This document shows, piece after piece, positions 12,296 to 24,492 of a DNA stretch of 64,000 bases. A model generated the notes under the pieces. It made no database searches. It was not told the DNA's origin and was given only the letters and a program-made list of their open reading frames with translations. The stretch is from Solenopsis invicta (Eukaryota > Arthropoda > Insecta > Hymenoptera > Formicidae): assembly GCF_016802725.1 (NCBI RefSeq), contig NC_052679.1, positions 18,965,635 through 19,029,634 of the forward strand. Reading direction: 5' to 3'. A program made the position numbers and the translations under genes. Within the stretch, counting starts at the first letter, position 1. Each line of letters opens with the position of its first letter.

Positions 12296-12657
12296 GAGCC
12301 CTAACAAAATACTGAATTTTACAAGTCTGATAAAGGTGATTTGACTATAATGCTTCCCGCGCTAGTTAACGTTCTAATTATTACGGTTGATTAATCTGTA
12401 AAACAGCGGAACGGATTGCAATTAATACATCCGCTGCGGATACGTTTCGCAAACAATAAACTATTATCACGCCCTATCGCACTTTGACGCATTTCCGATC
12501 ATGACGATAATAAACGAGAAAAACGATTCGCACGAGCCTACACGGCTTGTACAAACAAGCACGCCTAATTAGCAGAATTATTATGTAGGGTGTCGTATAA
12601 ATCGAATATTCTTTGAACGATATCGGATATTTTTTAATATAATTATACGATCAAGAG
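12296..12657. other. non-coding stretch
   Basis: AT-rich DNA next to the nested element at 12658. I see nothing in it. Confidence 0.5.
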
Positions 12658-13032
12658 ATTACTCACTCATGAATAGGGTGCTTGATTGATTTCCGATTTC
12701 TTGTGACTTCTTACGATTTCAATATGATTTTAAAGTGATTTTGATTTTTTACAAATTTGAAATGATTTGAGATTTCAAATGCTTTCGTATAATTTCAAGT
12801 GATTTCAATTTGATTTCTTAAAGATTGGGCTGCGTTCCGAAATTCTCTGCCAATACTGAAAATCTAGTATAGTCTATCTATACATAACGTGAATTATATA
12901 TTTTTAGTATTGGTAATGTGTATATCGGAACACAGCTTTGATGTTGAAGTGATTTCAACTGATTTCTGATTTTAATTTGATTTTAAATTGATTTCAATGA
13001 TGGGTGCTTGACTAATTTCATCAGTGAGTAAT
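12658..13032. mobile_element. outer MITE with ATTACTCACT ends, hosting a nested insertion
   Basis: The left end ATTACTCACTCATGAA (12658-12673) is complementary to TTCATCAGTGAGTAAT (13017-13032) with one mismatch. The interior is built of degenerate GATTTCAA-like repeats. It also carries a direct repeat GGGTGCTTGA near each end (about 12676 and 13002). A second palindromic element (12829-12936) interrupts the GATTTCAA tract. Non-coding. Confidence 0.6.
12829..12936. mobile_element. inner MITE, GCTGCGTTCCGA ends
   Basis: The left end GCTGCGTTCCGAAATTC is complementary, with a few changes, to the right end (reverse complement AGCTGTGTTCCGATATA). The arms also share CAATACTRAAAAT. The total is 108 bp. 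It sits inside the GATTTCAA repeat tract of the larger element, so it inserted later. Confidence 0.6.
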
Positions 13033-14135
13033 TACGATTGTGTCTATGATGACACGTTAGTAGTTATATTTAACATTCAAGAGATTTTAAAAGTTTGATG
13101 CGATAAACTGACAATAAATGCTTAATTTCATATTTTCACAAATTCACCTTTTCAATTTATTTTATTCATAACAAACATTTCATTTAAATTTTGTGGGGAA
13201 GGGAGATTTAGTAATCCTAGGCCGCTATCTAGAAATTGTCAGTCAAATGTACAGACGTCACGTCTCCAAGCGCGACACTTGATCGGATTCGTGGAGTCAA
13301 TGATATTTTTTGCGAAATCCTTTGACGCACGTTTGCATAAGTATTCTTGATTTCCAAGAAGAGAACGATCTATCTGCTGTTACATTTCGTTACTTATCTG
13401 TAGATCGCGACTTTCCGTTCAATCAAAACATTGATTAATCTAAGTGGTCAGTCTCGGTGTGGACTCAATTTGCTTGCAGATTCGTCTTATTTACGGTTAA
13501 TCAGGATCAAACGGTCTCGTAAATAATTTGAGTGTCACGTGTCCGGCGCGACTGTGCCAATTATCTGTCACGCTGGACATATCTTATAAGATAACGTCTA
13601 TGCGAATCGCATAAATTATCTCATTTATTGATATACGACCATCGTTGGAAAAAAAAATAACAAACGCTTTCGTTTCTTTTATACATAAATTCTCTCGACT
13701 TGTACAATTGATCAACGAATCCCAACGGCGGGTATTGCTTCAAAACCGTTTCAGACCTCTGTTAGCAGGTGGTGCTGCACAACAGGAGAGACTCTCTGCC
13801 TTACCACCCTATCGACATTTAGACATATATACATAGGATGCACCAGAACAAATTTATAACAGTAGCAAAATCTTGCTCTTCAAGTCACATGTATTTGTTC
13901 TTTCTTGATGAGCAAGACTGCCATCTGGAATAAAGATATTTTTTGCATATGAAATAGATTGCATTAAAAAACTGAGTATTACAGTTATCGATAATGAATT
14001 AGAAAGTCACTTTGTCGATACTTCGAAAGTATTGGTTTACTTCTTAACGAAATAGTGAAAGCGAGCTAAATTTGACTTATAATTTCGAATCGCGTATTTT
14101 TCCATCTGTTAGATTTCGAACGCTGATTCCATCCG
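13033..14135. other. non-coding stretch
   Basis: AT-rich. A CTCTGTTAGCAG / CTGCACAACAGGAG imperfect hairpin lies near 13758-13790. No supported gene. Confidence 0.5.
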
Positions 14136-14240
14136 TTTCCTGGTACACAGTCCATAGTAGATAGTTAGCAACTATTGTCATTTCGAGCTTGTCTGTTTCC
14201 TGGCACACAATCTATACAAGATAGTTAACAGTTGTCGTTT
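14136..14240. repeat. 60-bp tandem duplication, about 1.75 copies
   Basis: TTTCCTGGTACACAGTCCAT at 14136 recurs as TTTCCTGGCACACAATCTAT at 14196, a period of exactly 60 bp. The copies stay alignable through AGATAGTTA and TTGTC, at roughly 80% identity. Confidence 0.75.
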
Positions 14241-15485
14241 ATAACTTCACATTATACAGTGATGTCAAAGAGTAATGGTAATAAGAAGAAAGCCATCGCA
14301 GAACGCTGCATTCGATACCTCGCATGCTTTTATAACATAATATCCGGGGTTTCCGCCGGAAATCCAGCTGTAAAATAGAGAGATTCCCTCGAGAACTCTT
14401 GTCCTGCAAAAGGCATCGATGCACTTGACGATATATCTTGCGAGGACTGCGGAGGAAACTGTTATCCGAGATACTTCGCACCGCGAATTTCGATACTATC
14501 GACATCGCTTTAACGATCCGCGCGAGACTAAATTGAATAGAGGGCTCGAGATCGATCCTACGTTCTCGTAACCCGATTAAAGCCTTCGTAGTTATTGGAA
14601 ACTTCACGCGAGTTATTGGAAAATTATTCGCTGTCCCATTAAATTAGCATGTAAAATTAAACATCAAACCCGACGTCATAAGATTGTTGCGTTAAAAATT
14701 TCACCTACCGATGCACACTTCAATTGTGTATCACTTTTTTTTTTTTTTTAATTATTCTATTAAGTGAATCTAATTAAGACTTCTAATGAAGTTCTATAAG
14801 TTTTCTAATTAAGATGTTTAAACGGGAATTATTGTTTAGAAGAATCATACCGTCCATCAAATGTGAACTTTCCTGTGATTAAATCGCGTTATTATTTAGA
14901 AGGTTACGGCAGTGTGATGTAATCTCACCGCGCTATGTATTATAAATGCAGTTTGCAGTTATCTAAAGTTTGTACGTGCTCAGGTGTATAGGCAATGGGA
15001 TATAAAATTATAACGCAATGTTACATATACATATAACGCAATATATACGTACCGTGTGTGATTCACCGAGGCGTAACAGTGTCCTGTTCTTTCGGACGTA
15101 AACGCGCGCGGACGCGGCTCCCGGAAGTAATTTCTGTCGGGGAGAATTCATATTGCCGAATCGACCTTCGAATGGAGAACTTCGTTCTCGATGCGCGTTT
15201 TAAAGAGGCGGCCACGACGGAAACGCATACGTGCCGAGCTTGGGAAATTAATGTACGAAGCCGCGTTACCGCGGGTTCCGCTGAATGTGTCCGGCGCATA
15301 CGCGCGTGCATCCGAGCGTCGTCGGGCCTGCGGCCGGAGGCCACCCTCTGTGAAATTATAGCGTCCGATGCACGTTGTGCACAGACCTATAAAATCTAGT
15401 AGGTTATCGATTAGGAGCTCCTACTCTCGCCACCCGATGTTGCAAATCTGGATATGCCCCGGCCCATTCACCTGAATATCCAGCA
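14241..15485. other. non-coding stretch
   Basis: It holds a 122-codon minus-strand frame (14239-14607) and overlapping frames on both strands at 15058-15399 in a small GC-rich patch. No domain or splice context is recognised. Confidence 0.5.
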
Positions 15486-15493
15486 ACGACGAC

Positions 15494-15532
<39 letters not shown>

Positions 15533-15540
15533 AACAACGA
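15486..15540. repeat. (GAC)n trinucleotide tract
   Basis: GAC/AAC triplets for about 55 bp, followed by GGC/GGT triplets up to 15575. Possible frames are poly-Asp, poly-Thr or poly-Arg. No long open frame runs through it. Confidence 0.9.
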
Positions 15541-15800
15541 CCTCAGCGACGGTAGCGGCGGCGGCGGTAGCGACAACGATGGCGACATGATGTGCGATTT
15601 AGGTCAACAGATCGTACAACTGTACCTTTTCCGCGCAACTCCCTTTTTCAATTAGTCATTAGACAGATTCGCGGTTTACGGGATTGTACATACAGTTGTT
15701 TTCCATTTTTTTTTCTTTTTTTTCGGACCATCTCGATTGGCATACCAATGCTTTTCCCCGACATCGCTAGCAACGTGCCTGACATACATTTTACCTTAGA

Positions 15801-16295
15801 TTTGATAAAATCAAAATAAATATACGTCAAATATAATATCTAAAGGTTCTTGATAATTCCAGAAACATATTTACGATGACAATGTTGAAGATATAGACAC
15901 AAACTAATTAGGAAGAAATTTAATTAATTTAAATAATTTTTGCGCACAAAAACCTTATCAAGATATATTGCTTAGCATTTGGTAAATTCAGAGTAAATGT
16001 ACATCTAAAATTTCTTAAAGCTATTAAGAAGATATTTACGATAAGACTACTGGAAATGTTCTTATAGGTATTAACTGATTAGGAGATTTAAATTTTTAAT
16101 TTGTGTACACGAAATCCTTTCAAGATATATTGCTCAGCGTTTGGTAAATTTAGAATAAACATATCCGTCTTGATAAATTTAGGAAGATATTTACGATAAG
16201 AATATTGGAGATATTCTTGGACATAAAGCGATCGGGGAGAAATTTAGATAATTCTGCACACAAATTCCTCAGAATATATTGCTTGCTATGCAAAC
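15801..16295. repeat. degenerate 162-bp tandem repeat, three copies
   Basis: Units start with TTTGGTAAATT-like sequence at about 15801, 15978 and 16140. Each contains, in the same order, GAAGATATTTACGATAAGA, a TTAGGAGAAATTTAAAT-like block and CAAGATATATTGCTCAGC. The spacing between copies 2 and 3 is 162 bp. Copy 1 is the most diverged and slightly longer. Non-coding. The order and spacing of shared blocks are seen directly; age and origin are unknown. Confidence 0.75.
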
Positions 16296-17453
16296 TAATT
16301 AGCCCGGTGTATTCCGTCAACTTTTTACGTTCTCTACGATTTAATCATTTATGATACTCGGTACCGTTAGATTCCGTGCAGCTAATGAATGTTTACTAAA
16401 TTTAAGTCGCGTAAAAATTTCCACATTAAAAAATGTGCACTTATATTAATCGATCGCCGAGACTCATGTAAGAATAGTCATGTCGCCTATATAAATCCAT
16501 TGATTTCATCCCGACCCGCCCACGTGCTCCCCAAAAGGAATTATTCCTTCTGACGGCCATCGCCGTCGACCTGGCACCGTTGGGAGGGAGGGAGAGTGTG
16601 CGTTTATGAAAATGTATTTTAAGTTTGCCCCTGTGAATCGCGCTGCCACTTTCACCCCCTTCGTGCTTCGAGTCTTACGTGACCTACGGTATTAATCACG
16701 TCTTCCCCCAAGGGTAAGGTCATTTATTGGGCGCGACGGCAAACGAGGCTCGTAATCTCTGACGTAGACGTCTGCGGTCGCCAGATGAAGGCTTCTTTTC
16801 CTCGCTCCGGACTCGCGCCCTCTTCGCAGATTGTACAAGTGCGCCCGCACGTGTTCACGCTCGAGCGTGTGTGTGCCCACGCTCCTGCGGCCATGACCGG
16901 CATGCCGGGTGGCCTCCCTGCCGTACACGCACCCCTTACGCTCGTAACTAATCCTGCGATGACAAATGTTATCGCGCTCTCCGATGACGTAACGGCGCGT
17001 GTTAATGATATCGCGTGCTAGTTTCGGATGCCGCGCCTAATTACGCGCTATACCGCTAAATCTGTTTGGGATCGATCCGGCGCGAGCGCGCCGGGTAACC
17101 TTTCGATTTAGACTTCCGTAAACGTCACTGGGCCGATTTTTAAACGGATTTTTGCGATGACGAGCGGTATTGGCCAGCTGACGGCTTAATCAAGTTTTCT
17201 ATTACTCAATGATTCGGCATAATCGATTGAACGTGATAATGGAAAATATGGATTCGCCGATTCAATCGATTGCTCAAATGGCACGCTGTACCACGTTCAC
17301 GTAACACATTCGAATCCGTCAACACGGAAGAAATATAACTGTGAGAGTGACTTTTATATCCTCCGTGCTGCAGCGTCGACAATGGCCTCGATGTTGAACG
17401 AAAAAATTTCATTGTCAACGTTGCACAACTAGCAAATTTGCAGTTTCTAGCAA
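16296..17453. other. non-coding stretch with a GC-richer centre
   Basis: GC rises between about 16500 and 17160. Plus- and minus-strand frames overlap there (16785-17021 plus, 78 codons; 16692-16928 minus, 78 codons). The plus frame has a fairly natural composition but no domain. A GGGAGGGAGGGAG run lies near 16581. Confidence 0.5.
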
Positions 17454-17883
17454 CACCCAGAGAAAAATTATGATTAAAGTCAAGAAATCTTTTTTTTTTA
17501 AACATATTTTTTCAAGTTGAAATGAAAATACTTTTGAGAAAAATAAAAATTTATTTGATTTCAAGAAATGACGTTATTAGCTTTTACTAAGGCAAATAAA
17601 TTATTTGTTGAAATTATTTATTTAATTGAAATAAATAACTTTTTAATTCAAAGAAATACTGATGGAATTATAAGAATTAGTTTACTTGTTTTTCATTTAA
17701 AAATATATTTCTTTCATTTAAAAAAAATTTTTGTTGCCCAGCCAAATTATTTCTTTGATTCTAATAAAAAGAAATAACCAAGAAATTTTTTCACATCGAA
17801 GAAACTTTTGTTTGACCGTATAGCAATGCACAAATTTGTTTCATACAAACAAATTTTGACTCGAAGAATCTTTTCTCTGGGTG
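17454..17883. mobile_element. TIR element, CACCCAGAGAAAA ends
   Basis: This is a 430-bp AT-rich element with perfect 13-bp terminal inverted repeats CACCCAGAGAAAA (17454-17466; complement at 17871-17883). The interior has many TTTCTTTGATT/AAGAAAT-type motifs and no transposase. I could not make out a clear target duplication. A non-autonomous DNA transposon is the natural reading. Confidence 0.75.
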
Positions 17884-19239
17884 AAACCTCACTGTATTCA
17901 CGATACAGAATTTATTTATTGCAGTTATATAATGATGATATCCGTCTATCATCCACATTTGATGTTTAAATAAATATGCAATTATGCAAAAGTTGATTCC
18001 AAATATTATTTTTGATAATTTTAAAATTTGCAAAGAAGGAACTATAGTTTCAAAATGCCATTTTCTACTATTTATAGGCAAGATTGTTTCTGTCTTTTTT
18101 TTTATTTAGTTTTGTGTCAACTTTTGTTAAAATGAAGATCTTAAGGCTCTCTCTTGATCACTTTCTTTGTTGATATTGTATACTAATTATAACAATCCAA
18201 TGATTAGAAAATAGAAAAGAATGGCATGTAATTCTGGATTATTTTATACATTATTCTTTGTAACAGTTTCCGTTTTATTAAGAGTGAATAGATATTATAA
18301 ACGACCTAGATTTTTAATATAATAGCTCCCCGTTTTGCAGCGAATATTTTTCACTTCTAAAAAAGATATCGTACTTTTTCCAGTGTATCGATACTTTGAT
18401 TTTGAGAATAAACGCGTTCGTGGTGACGACAAAGCGGTCATGTCGTGTATAATAAAACATACACGACGTATACAGCACATGTTTTTCGCGCAAAATGTCA
18501 GATTGCCCTTCGGGCGTGGATGTCAAATAACGCGATATCGATCATCGTATATTACACAGGGTGGTCCAGACTCGTGACTGCAGATTCTTTGACAGATTCG
18601 CTGCCGATCTTACCCCAGTAAAAATATGATCGAATAACATTTTTCTTCGTAATTTTTCGATTCTCGCAATATTAGGTGTGTTTCGTAGCATTGACACGTA
18701 ACATGATAGATTAAAAATCGATTATATAAAGTGCACATAAAAGAATCGACTTCTTGTTCACGAGCTTAGAAATGATAAGCGTGTATTTCTTTGTTAAATT
18801 TCGATTCAAGAGAGATGTTCGATTATTTCTAAAATATGAATTATTCTTTGCAAATTGACTGCCTACTTTACTTCATTTTTTTTCACATACACACTCTTCA
18901 CGCACTCTTATTTGAACTTCTTTTTATCTCCCGCGTTTCTAGTCCTAAATCAGCTGTTGAAAGTTCTTAGTCAATTCCTGTATCTGCAGGCACGGTGTTA
19001 AATGCTAGTTAAAGTACGGTGCATAAATACGTGTTAACCGACACAGGTTTGTGTATCGATGTCACCGACAGTGGTTTTGCGCCCTAAAATCATAGTACAT
19101 ATGCAGGATTGGGCCAACGTTTATTGTCAGACCATGATGCCATTATGCAGCAGGGGGAGGAGGCGTACGATACGCCTGTATACACACACAATTCATCGTG
19201 CGCGGGGGCGGCGGTTAGAGAAGGTGCAGAGAGTTGCGT
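17884..19239. other. non-coding stretch
   Basis: AT-rich to mixed. No recognisable gene or repeat. Short frames at 18295-18577 overlap on both strands without content. Confidence 0.5.
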
Positions 19240-19265
19240 GGGAGGAGGGGAAGGGGCGGAGGGGG
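19240..19265 (+). other. four-tract G-quadruplex motif
   Basis: Four G-runs (3, 4, 4 and 5) are separated by AGGA, AA and CGGA, matching the usual four-tract rule with loops of at most seven bases. It lies in a GC-rich patch at 19140-19340. Confidence 0.5.
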
Positions 19266-21886
19266 AATCGTGGAATGCAGGGTAAACCCAGATCAATACC
19301 GGCGAAAGCCGGTGACACGGTCGCGAACCCGCGGCACACACGAAACCGGAATCGCGAAAAAAAATGATTGAAATCGCGAGACGTCGCCGGCTTGGTAACT
19401 GCTGCGCTATGATACACTGGAATTATAATACGCGAGAGGCTCGAAAATTTGGAACTCGTCTCCCGCATATCTCTCTTCGCGCTATTGTATTCGCGTCGTC
19501 TTTGCACCCCTTAGGACGCGAGCACCGTAACCGTTGTTGTGTGCATTGAATCTGATACGAATCACGATCTACGTATTTCCGACTCTACCTCTTTCAAGTG
19601 AGATCGATACTCGGTCGCCAAGAAGATTTTATCGAGAATTTATTATTGTTACGTAAAAAAGTTACTTTGAATGTAGAACAGCATAACATTTTATTTCAGT
19701 GTTTTTGCGACATAATGTACAGTGCATATGTTAGAAATATGCACGAGACTAACTCAGATTATCTGGGGAGTATTTAGAAACGAATTATTTCAAGAATTTT
19801 TTTTATTTCTCTGTAGTAAAAATTTTAAGAAAATTTATTATTTGTTTCTTCATAACTTACAAAAATATATATTTATAATCCTAATATTTCTTTGAGATCG
19901 GTTTGTAATTAAACGAAAATCAGTTTTGCGTAATTAAAAGTTGCAAAAAGTAATTCTATTTTTAGAAAAAAGATTGTTATGTGTAACATATTTTATAACT
20001 ACATGCATTTTCAATTTCAAATATACGAGAGAATGTTATTTCTAAAATATTTTTCGATAATTCGTAAATGATTGCTGTGTCTCTGTTGTCTCTTCCGCAA
20101 AAAATATTTGAAGGTTGCAAATAATTTTCCAATTTGGATAAATTTCTTTTTCGTATTTCTATCCGCTTTTCGTTGCTCAACCTAATGATCGATATTCATT
20201 TCAACGAAAACCGATACTATCGCTTTCACGACTCATGTGATCTTTTTAGCATAACGGTAACGGTCTGTCGTAAGCTTTTTTTTTAACTTGCCGGAAGTAT
20301 ATACCGCGTGAGCACTGCGGTAGGCTGCATAAATATGTAGCATCTCGTACGTGGCAGCGAGGGTGGTAAGACTATTCTGACGCAAGTCGAGTCACAAATG
20401 CACTCTCTTCTGTCATGACTAAACAATGCAAATGCGGTTTAGTGTGTATGAACGAATCGACGTGTATGAACATTTCGACCTCGGCTATTCCACGTCAATA
20501 CTATGGAATATTGTGCGGAACTAGATACAATTTTCTTTGAATAATAGATAACGAATAAAAGCGACGAGAGAATTCTGATTCAGTAAGGATATTTCTGCGC
20601 CGTGTGATTGATCGAATTAATTGTAAATTATTTTATGTGCAAGTAAGAACAATTTTATTTGATTTATTTATTTATTTATTTATTGTGCTGTCTCTGTTTA
20701 AGAATATATTCCAATAGTTATTCCAATAACAACCGAAGTAATATAATAAATATATAATCAGCGTGATATATAAATGGATAATTTCCGAAATAATTTATAG
20801 AAAAGATCATCATATGAGAATAAAGTACAGAATTATATATACACAACATAAAAAGAATAAAATAAATTATTTGAGCAAGTGCAATTATTTGCGTAAGTTA
20901 AGGCTTCAATAAAATATTTGAGTATACATTTTGTATTACAGTTGAAAGAGACTATTTTACTTGACGTAATTCTCTAACGGTGAATCTTGATCAGAACCTC
21001 TTCCGTATAATCAAACTGCTGCGTAACTGTCTTATCTAAATAAAGCTCACCGGGGTGTGCAGCTGGCATAGTACGTGTGCGAGCAAATCGAAGCTTTGAC
21101 CTCGACTACCTTACGTCATGCCAATCGAAACTTTACGTAGTAATTCAGAATAAAGAAGTTGAGTCGCTAGGGGTAATTCAAGTTCAGCGGAAACTCGTAA
21201 TTCATGCAATGTGTTGTAAGTCGATATCCAGCTCCGAACGCGTTTTTCCGTGTGTAAAGTACATCTGGCTATGCGCTGGCAGGCGCATCGACGTCTTCCA
21301 TCTGAGCGATTATTATTATCGTTACGTCAGGTTTATCGAAACATCTCGCGTGTAGTAATTTAGAATAAGGAAGTCGGTTCATTAAGCGCGTGGACGACGC
21401 TTGGTGATCGATCGGTCACTGATGACTTTGGCCACGCTTCGCGTTGAACTTCGCGCACTATTACAGCTACATTCTGCACAAGGGAGAACGATAGTTTCGC
21501 GACCTTTATCCGCTCTAAATTCACCGAACAGGAAATGTGGCGGGGGCGGCTCAGAGAACGCGGGGCAATCGCGAGAGAAATCGAGTTAAATGCTCAACAT
21601 AATCGCATCTACGCTTCTTATTGCTGTCTAATTAGCTCCAACAAAATCCTCTTGTATTTCCGGAATACCTGTGTCGAATACGGCCACAGCTGCGCGCCAA
21701 TCGGTGCACCGACAAGTCCACCTACTCGTATTAATCGCTCGCCTATTAATCATGTACTTTCCCAAGTAACTCTACGAACGCTGCTTCATGGCTTAGTACC
21801 ATTACTCCATTGGTGGCGTACATAAATATGTATTGATTTATATCAGAGACCGCATTATCTTGCTCTCGCGGCTCATTTCTTCGACT
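19266..21886. other. non-coding stretch with degenerate duplicated blocks
   Basis: It contains an (ATTT)n tract at 20661-20684. A block around 21110-21165 recurs at about 21318-21380 (ATCGAAAC, AGTAATT, AGAATAA, GAAGT in order). A looser match lies near 20460-20510. No supported gene. Confidence 0.45.
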
Positions 21887-21913
21887 ACACACACACACAC
21901 ACATACATACACA

Positions 21914-21963
<50 letters not shown>
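21887..21963. repeat. compound (AC)n-(TC)n microsatellite
   Basis: An AC tract (21887-21915) is followed directly by about 48 bp of CT. It makes a poly-Arg/Glu minus-strand frame that is an artefact. Confidence 0.95.
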
Positions 21964-21965
<2 letters not shown>

Positions 21966-23887
21966 TTCTCTTCTGATGGCAATTTTCTTTTGATCGATCT
22001 TTTATTTTTACCGTCGATCGAACCGTTGCTGCATATATGTATATTAAAAAACCTGATGGGATGGGCGTAGTATTGAATCCATATTTTTGTTCGATTTGTA
22101 AGCGAATTTTGGGATTATACTTTGGTTAATCTCATATTACTCAAAATTTATATACATTTAGTTTATGTTATATTATGTTGTATCAAACATTTCTCTTCCC
22201 ATTTTTAATCTGAATTTAACAGTTATATTTAATGGATTTAATACACTTCGCATGATTTTATCGTGCACGAATTATGAAATACGAAATGTGTAATAATATT
22301 TTTTATTGAAATTTAGTTTGCGAAGCATGTAGGATAGGATTTACGATTTTAATATTTCTCTGTAAAAATGATTAATGTAAGTTATTCGGATCCAATTATT
22401 TCCGATATTCCGTGACGATGTTCGTCATACTTAACTTTGCATTCTCCATCGAGCCGCGTTACAAGAATAGCAAACGAAATTGATTGCACATGCATAACTG
22501 CCGCCACGAATTACTAATCAAATATTGTAACAAGTGAGCAATATTTATACCGATGTAAAACGAATGTCCGCGTGTCACGTAATGAATGTGACTGTGGTAA
22601 TCGGATCGTATGTACTCTCTTTCGTACATTCGTCAAAGCTATAAATAAAGCCGTTAAATTCTGTAAGCTTCTGTAAATTCTCTCATGATTTATCGCATAA
22701 TTTTATCTTGTTTTTTTTTTTATTGTACCAAGGAAGCGCGTGCCAAAGGCCATGCGATATATATATAACCTGCGTATAAATTTATATTTTATTAATTGGC
22801 TTCGAATATAAACATACTTGTATATAAATATACACTTTATTATTTGCACATAAACAATTTTCCATTAAAAGAAAATTCTATAATATATACTATAAATAAT
22901 AAGTACACGAATAATTTGGAATAATATATTGTATGCAACTTAACTCACTTAATTTTATGAAAATCAGGACTGCGAAAGTTCAGTGACATTATCAAATAAA
23001 AGATGGCTTTATCAATGACAATTTAAACCAATTTTCAGACTTTCATTGATTCTTTGTCTCTTTCTAAAAGTTGAAACAGAAGTAGAAAGCAAACTGTGAG
23101 TTAAATTACGCTTATTAAATTACCAAAGTTAACCGATACTGACGAAACCGGCCATGAACGACGCAAAGAAGAGCGAAATTGGGGCTAATAATAATTTCAT
23201 TATGTGAATTGGTTTCTACCTTTTTGCAAAAGGAAACGGGGAAACTTCTTCGGATAAATTGGTGATTCGTTTTCTTAAACACGCAAAAGTTGTAGAAGAA
23301 ATTCCAGAATATTATGATACTTAATATACATATATTCTGTAACGTGTACTTTTGTCGTGTCCCCGCCGCACGAGCTTTCAAGCTCGCCTTTTTTCCAACG
23401 TTGAGCACATATAAAGCCAGGAACACGAAGCGCTGATTGGCGGGACGGATAAAAATGTGCTAAAGAAAGGCGCACGGCGAAAACAAAAAAGGTGATGACG
23501 GTGGTGGATCAACTTGTGAGCAAGCGAAATGAAGCATACGAGAGGGAAGTTCACACGTGGTGGGTGTGTACATCGATTTATTAAGTACAACTAATACATG
23601 AGCCGTGAAGAGCTCTTGGATATGAACGCAGCGCGTATTCTCGTGGAGTGTTTAGTTTCGTTGTCCGAGACTAAAATCGATCGTCTCCGAGCGAGCCCAC
23701 CGACGGCAACATCCAAAGCACACACAGCGTGTCAGCAATAACGTTATTTATTTGCATAAAAAGAATACATATACAGGACACACCGAAAGTCGCACGCTTT
23801 CTCATGGTTATACATTTTTGTAGAGCTCTTTTAGCGCTCTAAAGATTTTATATACATATTTCGATGCTCGAGCCTCTAGTTACAACC
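21964..23887. other. AT-rich non-coding stretch
   Basis: No supported gene. A TATAAAG motif near 23410 is followed by a GC-richer patch. Three overlapping minus-strand frames (23115-23590) show no recognisable product. Confidence 0.45.
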
Positions 23888-24117
23888 AACCTTTAACCTT
23901 CCAAACACGTTCGGGTTTTTGGAGCGTTCTCGTGGTATTAGAATATTGTAACACTTCCGCATATTATAATAATTATTCTGTTCACTAAAATGTATTAAAA
24001 TATTATAGAAAAATTGCAAAGCTTAAATCTTTTATTAATAATATTTTAATACGAAGAGAATTTTTTAAAAGTGTTTGGACCGAAAAAGACCTGAATATGT
24101 TAGAAGGTCAAGTAGGT
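23888..24117. mobile_element. old palindromic element with ACCTTYYAACA arms
   Basis: The left arm 23888-23920 (AACCTTTAACCTTCCAAACA and onward to a GGGTTTTT) is complementary at roughly 70% to the right arm 24080-24117, whose complement contains GACCTTCTAACATATTCAGG. A second internal inverted repeat (TGTATTAAAATATTA, 23991-24005 with 24039-24053) adds to the palindrome. Non-coding and diverged. Confidence 0.45.
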
Positions 24118-24492
24118 AGGTGATCAAAAGTTACGTAAGAAGGTAGGTGCGACCCTGACAACAATCCAAAGAAATATTATTGTCATATTTTTCATTAATA
24201 TATTATGTTATATTTGAATTTACATTAGTTAAATCTTTAGAAGATAGAGAATGTAAAAAGAATGAACTTTTAAGACTTGTCGACAATACTTTCTATTTTT
24301 CTTTTCTAGAACAAAATTTCTAATCCTTTATGTCTTTGTTGCCTAGGGCGCTGTGGCTACCCTTCCTAATCAAAGGTTAAATTAAAGAAACTACTCGTAA
24401 TTGATTGAAGAATAACGTTATTTAGTTATTTATTTGAATGTGTGTCTCGTGGGCAAAATGTGGTAAAACTTCTATTAAATAATTGTGATTTT
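24118..24492. other. AT-rich non-coding stretch
   Basis: I see nothing in it. Confidence 0.5.

Noticed and set aside
15801..16295. Possible CRISPR-like spacing of repeats
   Set aside because: The repeats are three diverged 162-bp tandem units, not short identical repeats with unique spacers, and the genome is eukaryotic.
21746..21982. Minus-strand frame with long Arg/Glu run
   Set aside because: Artefact of the AC/TC compound microsatellite.
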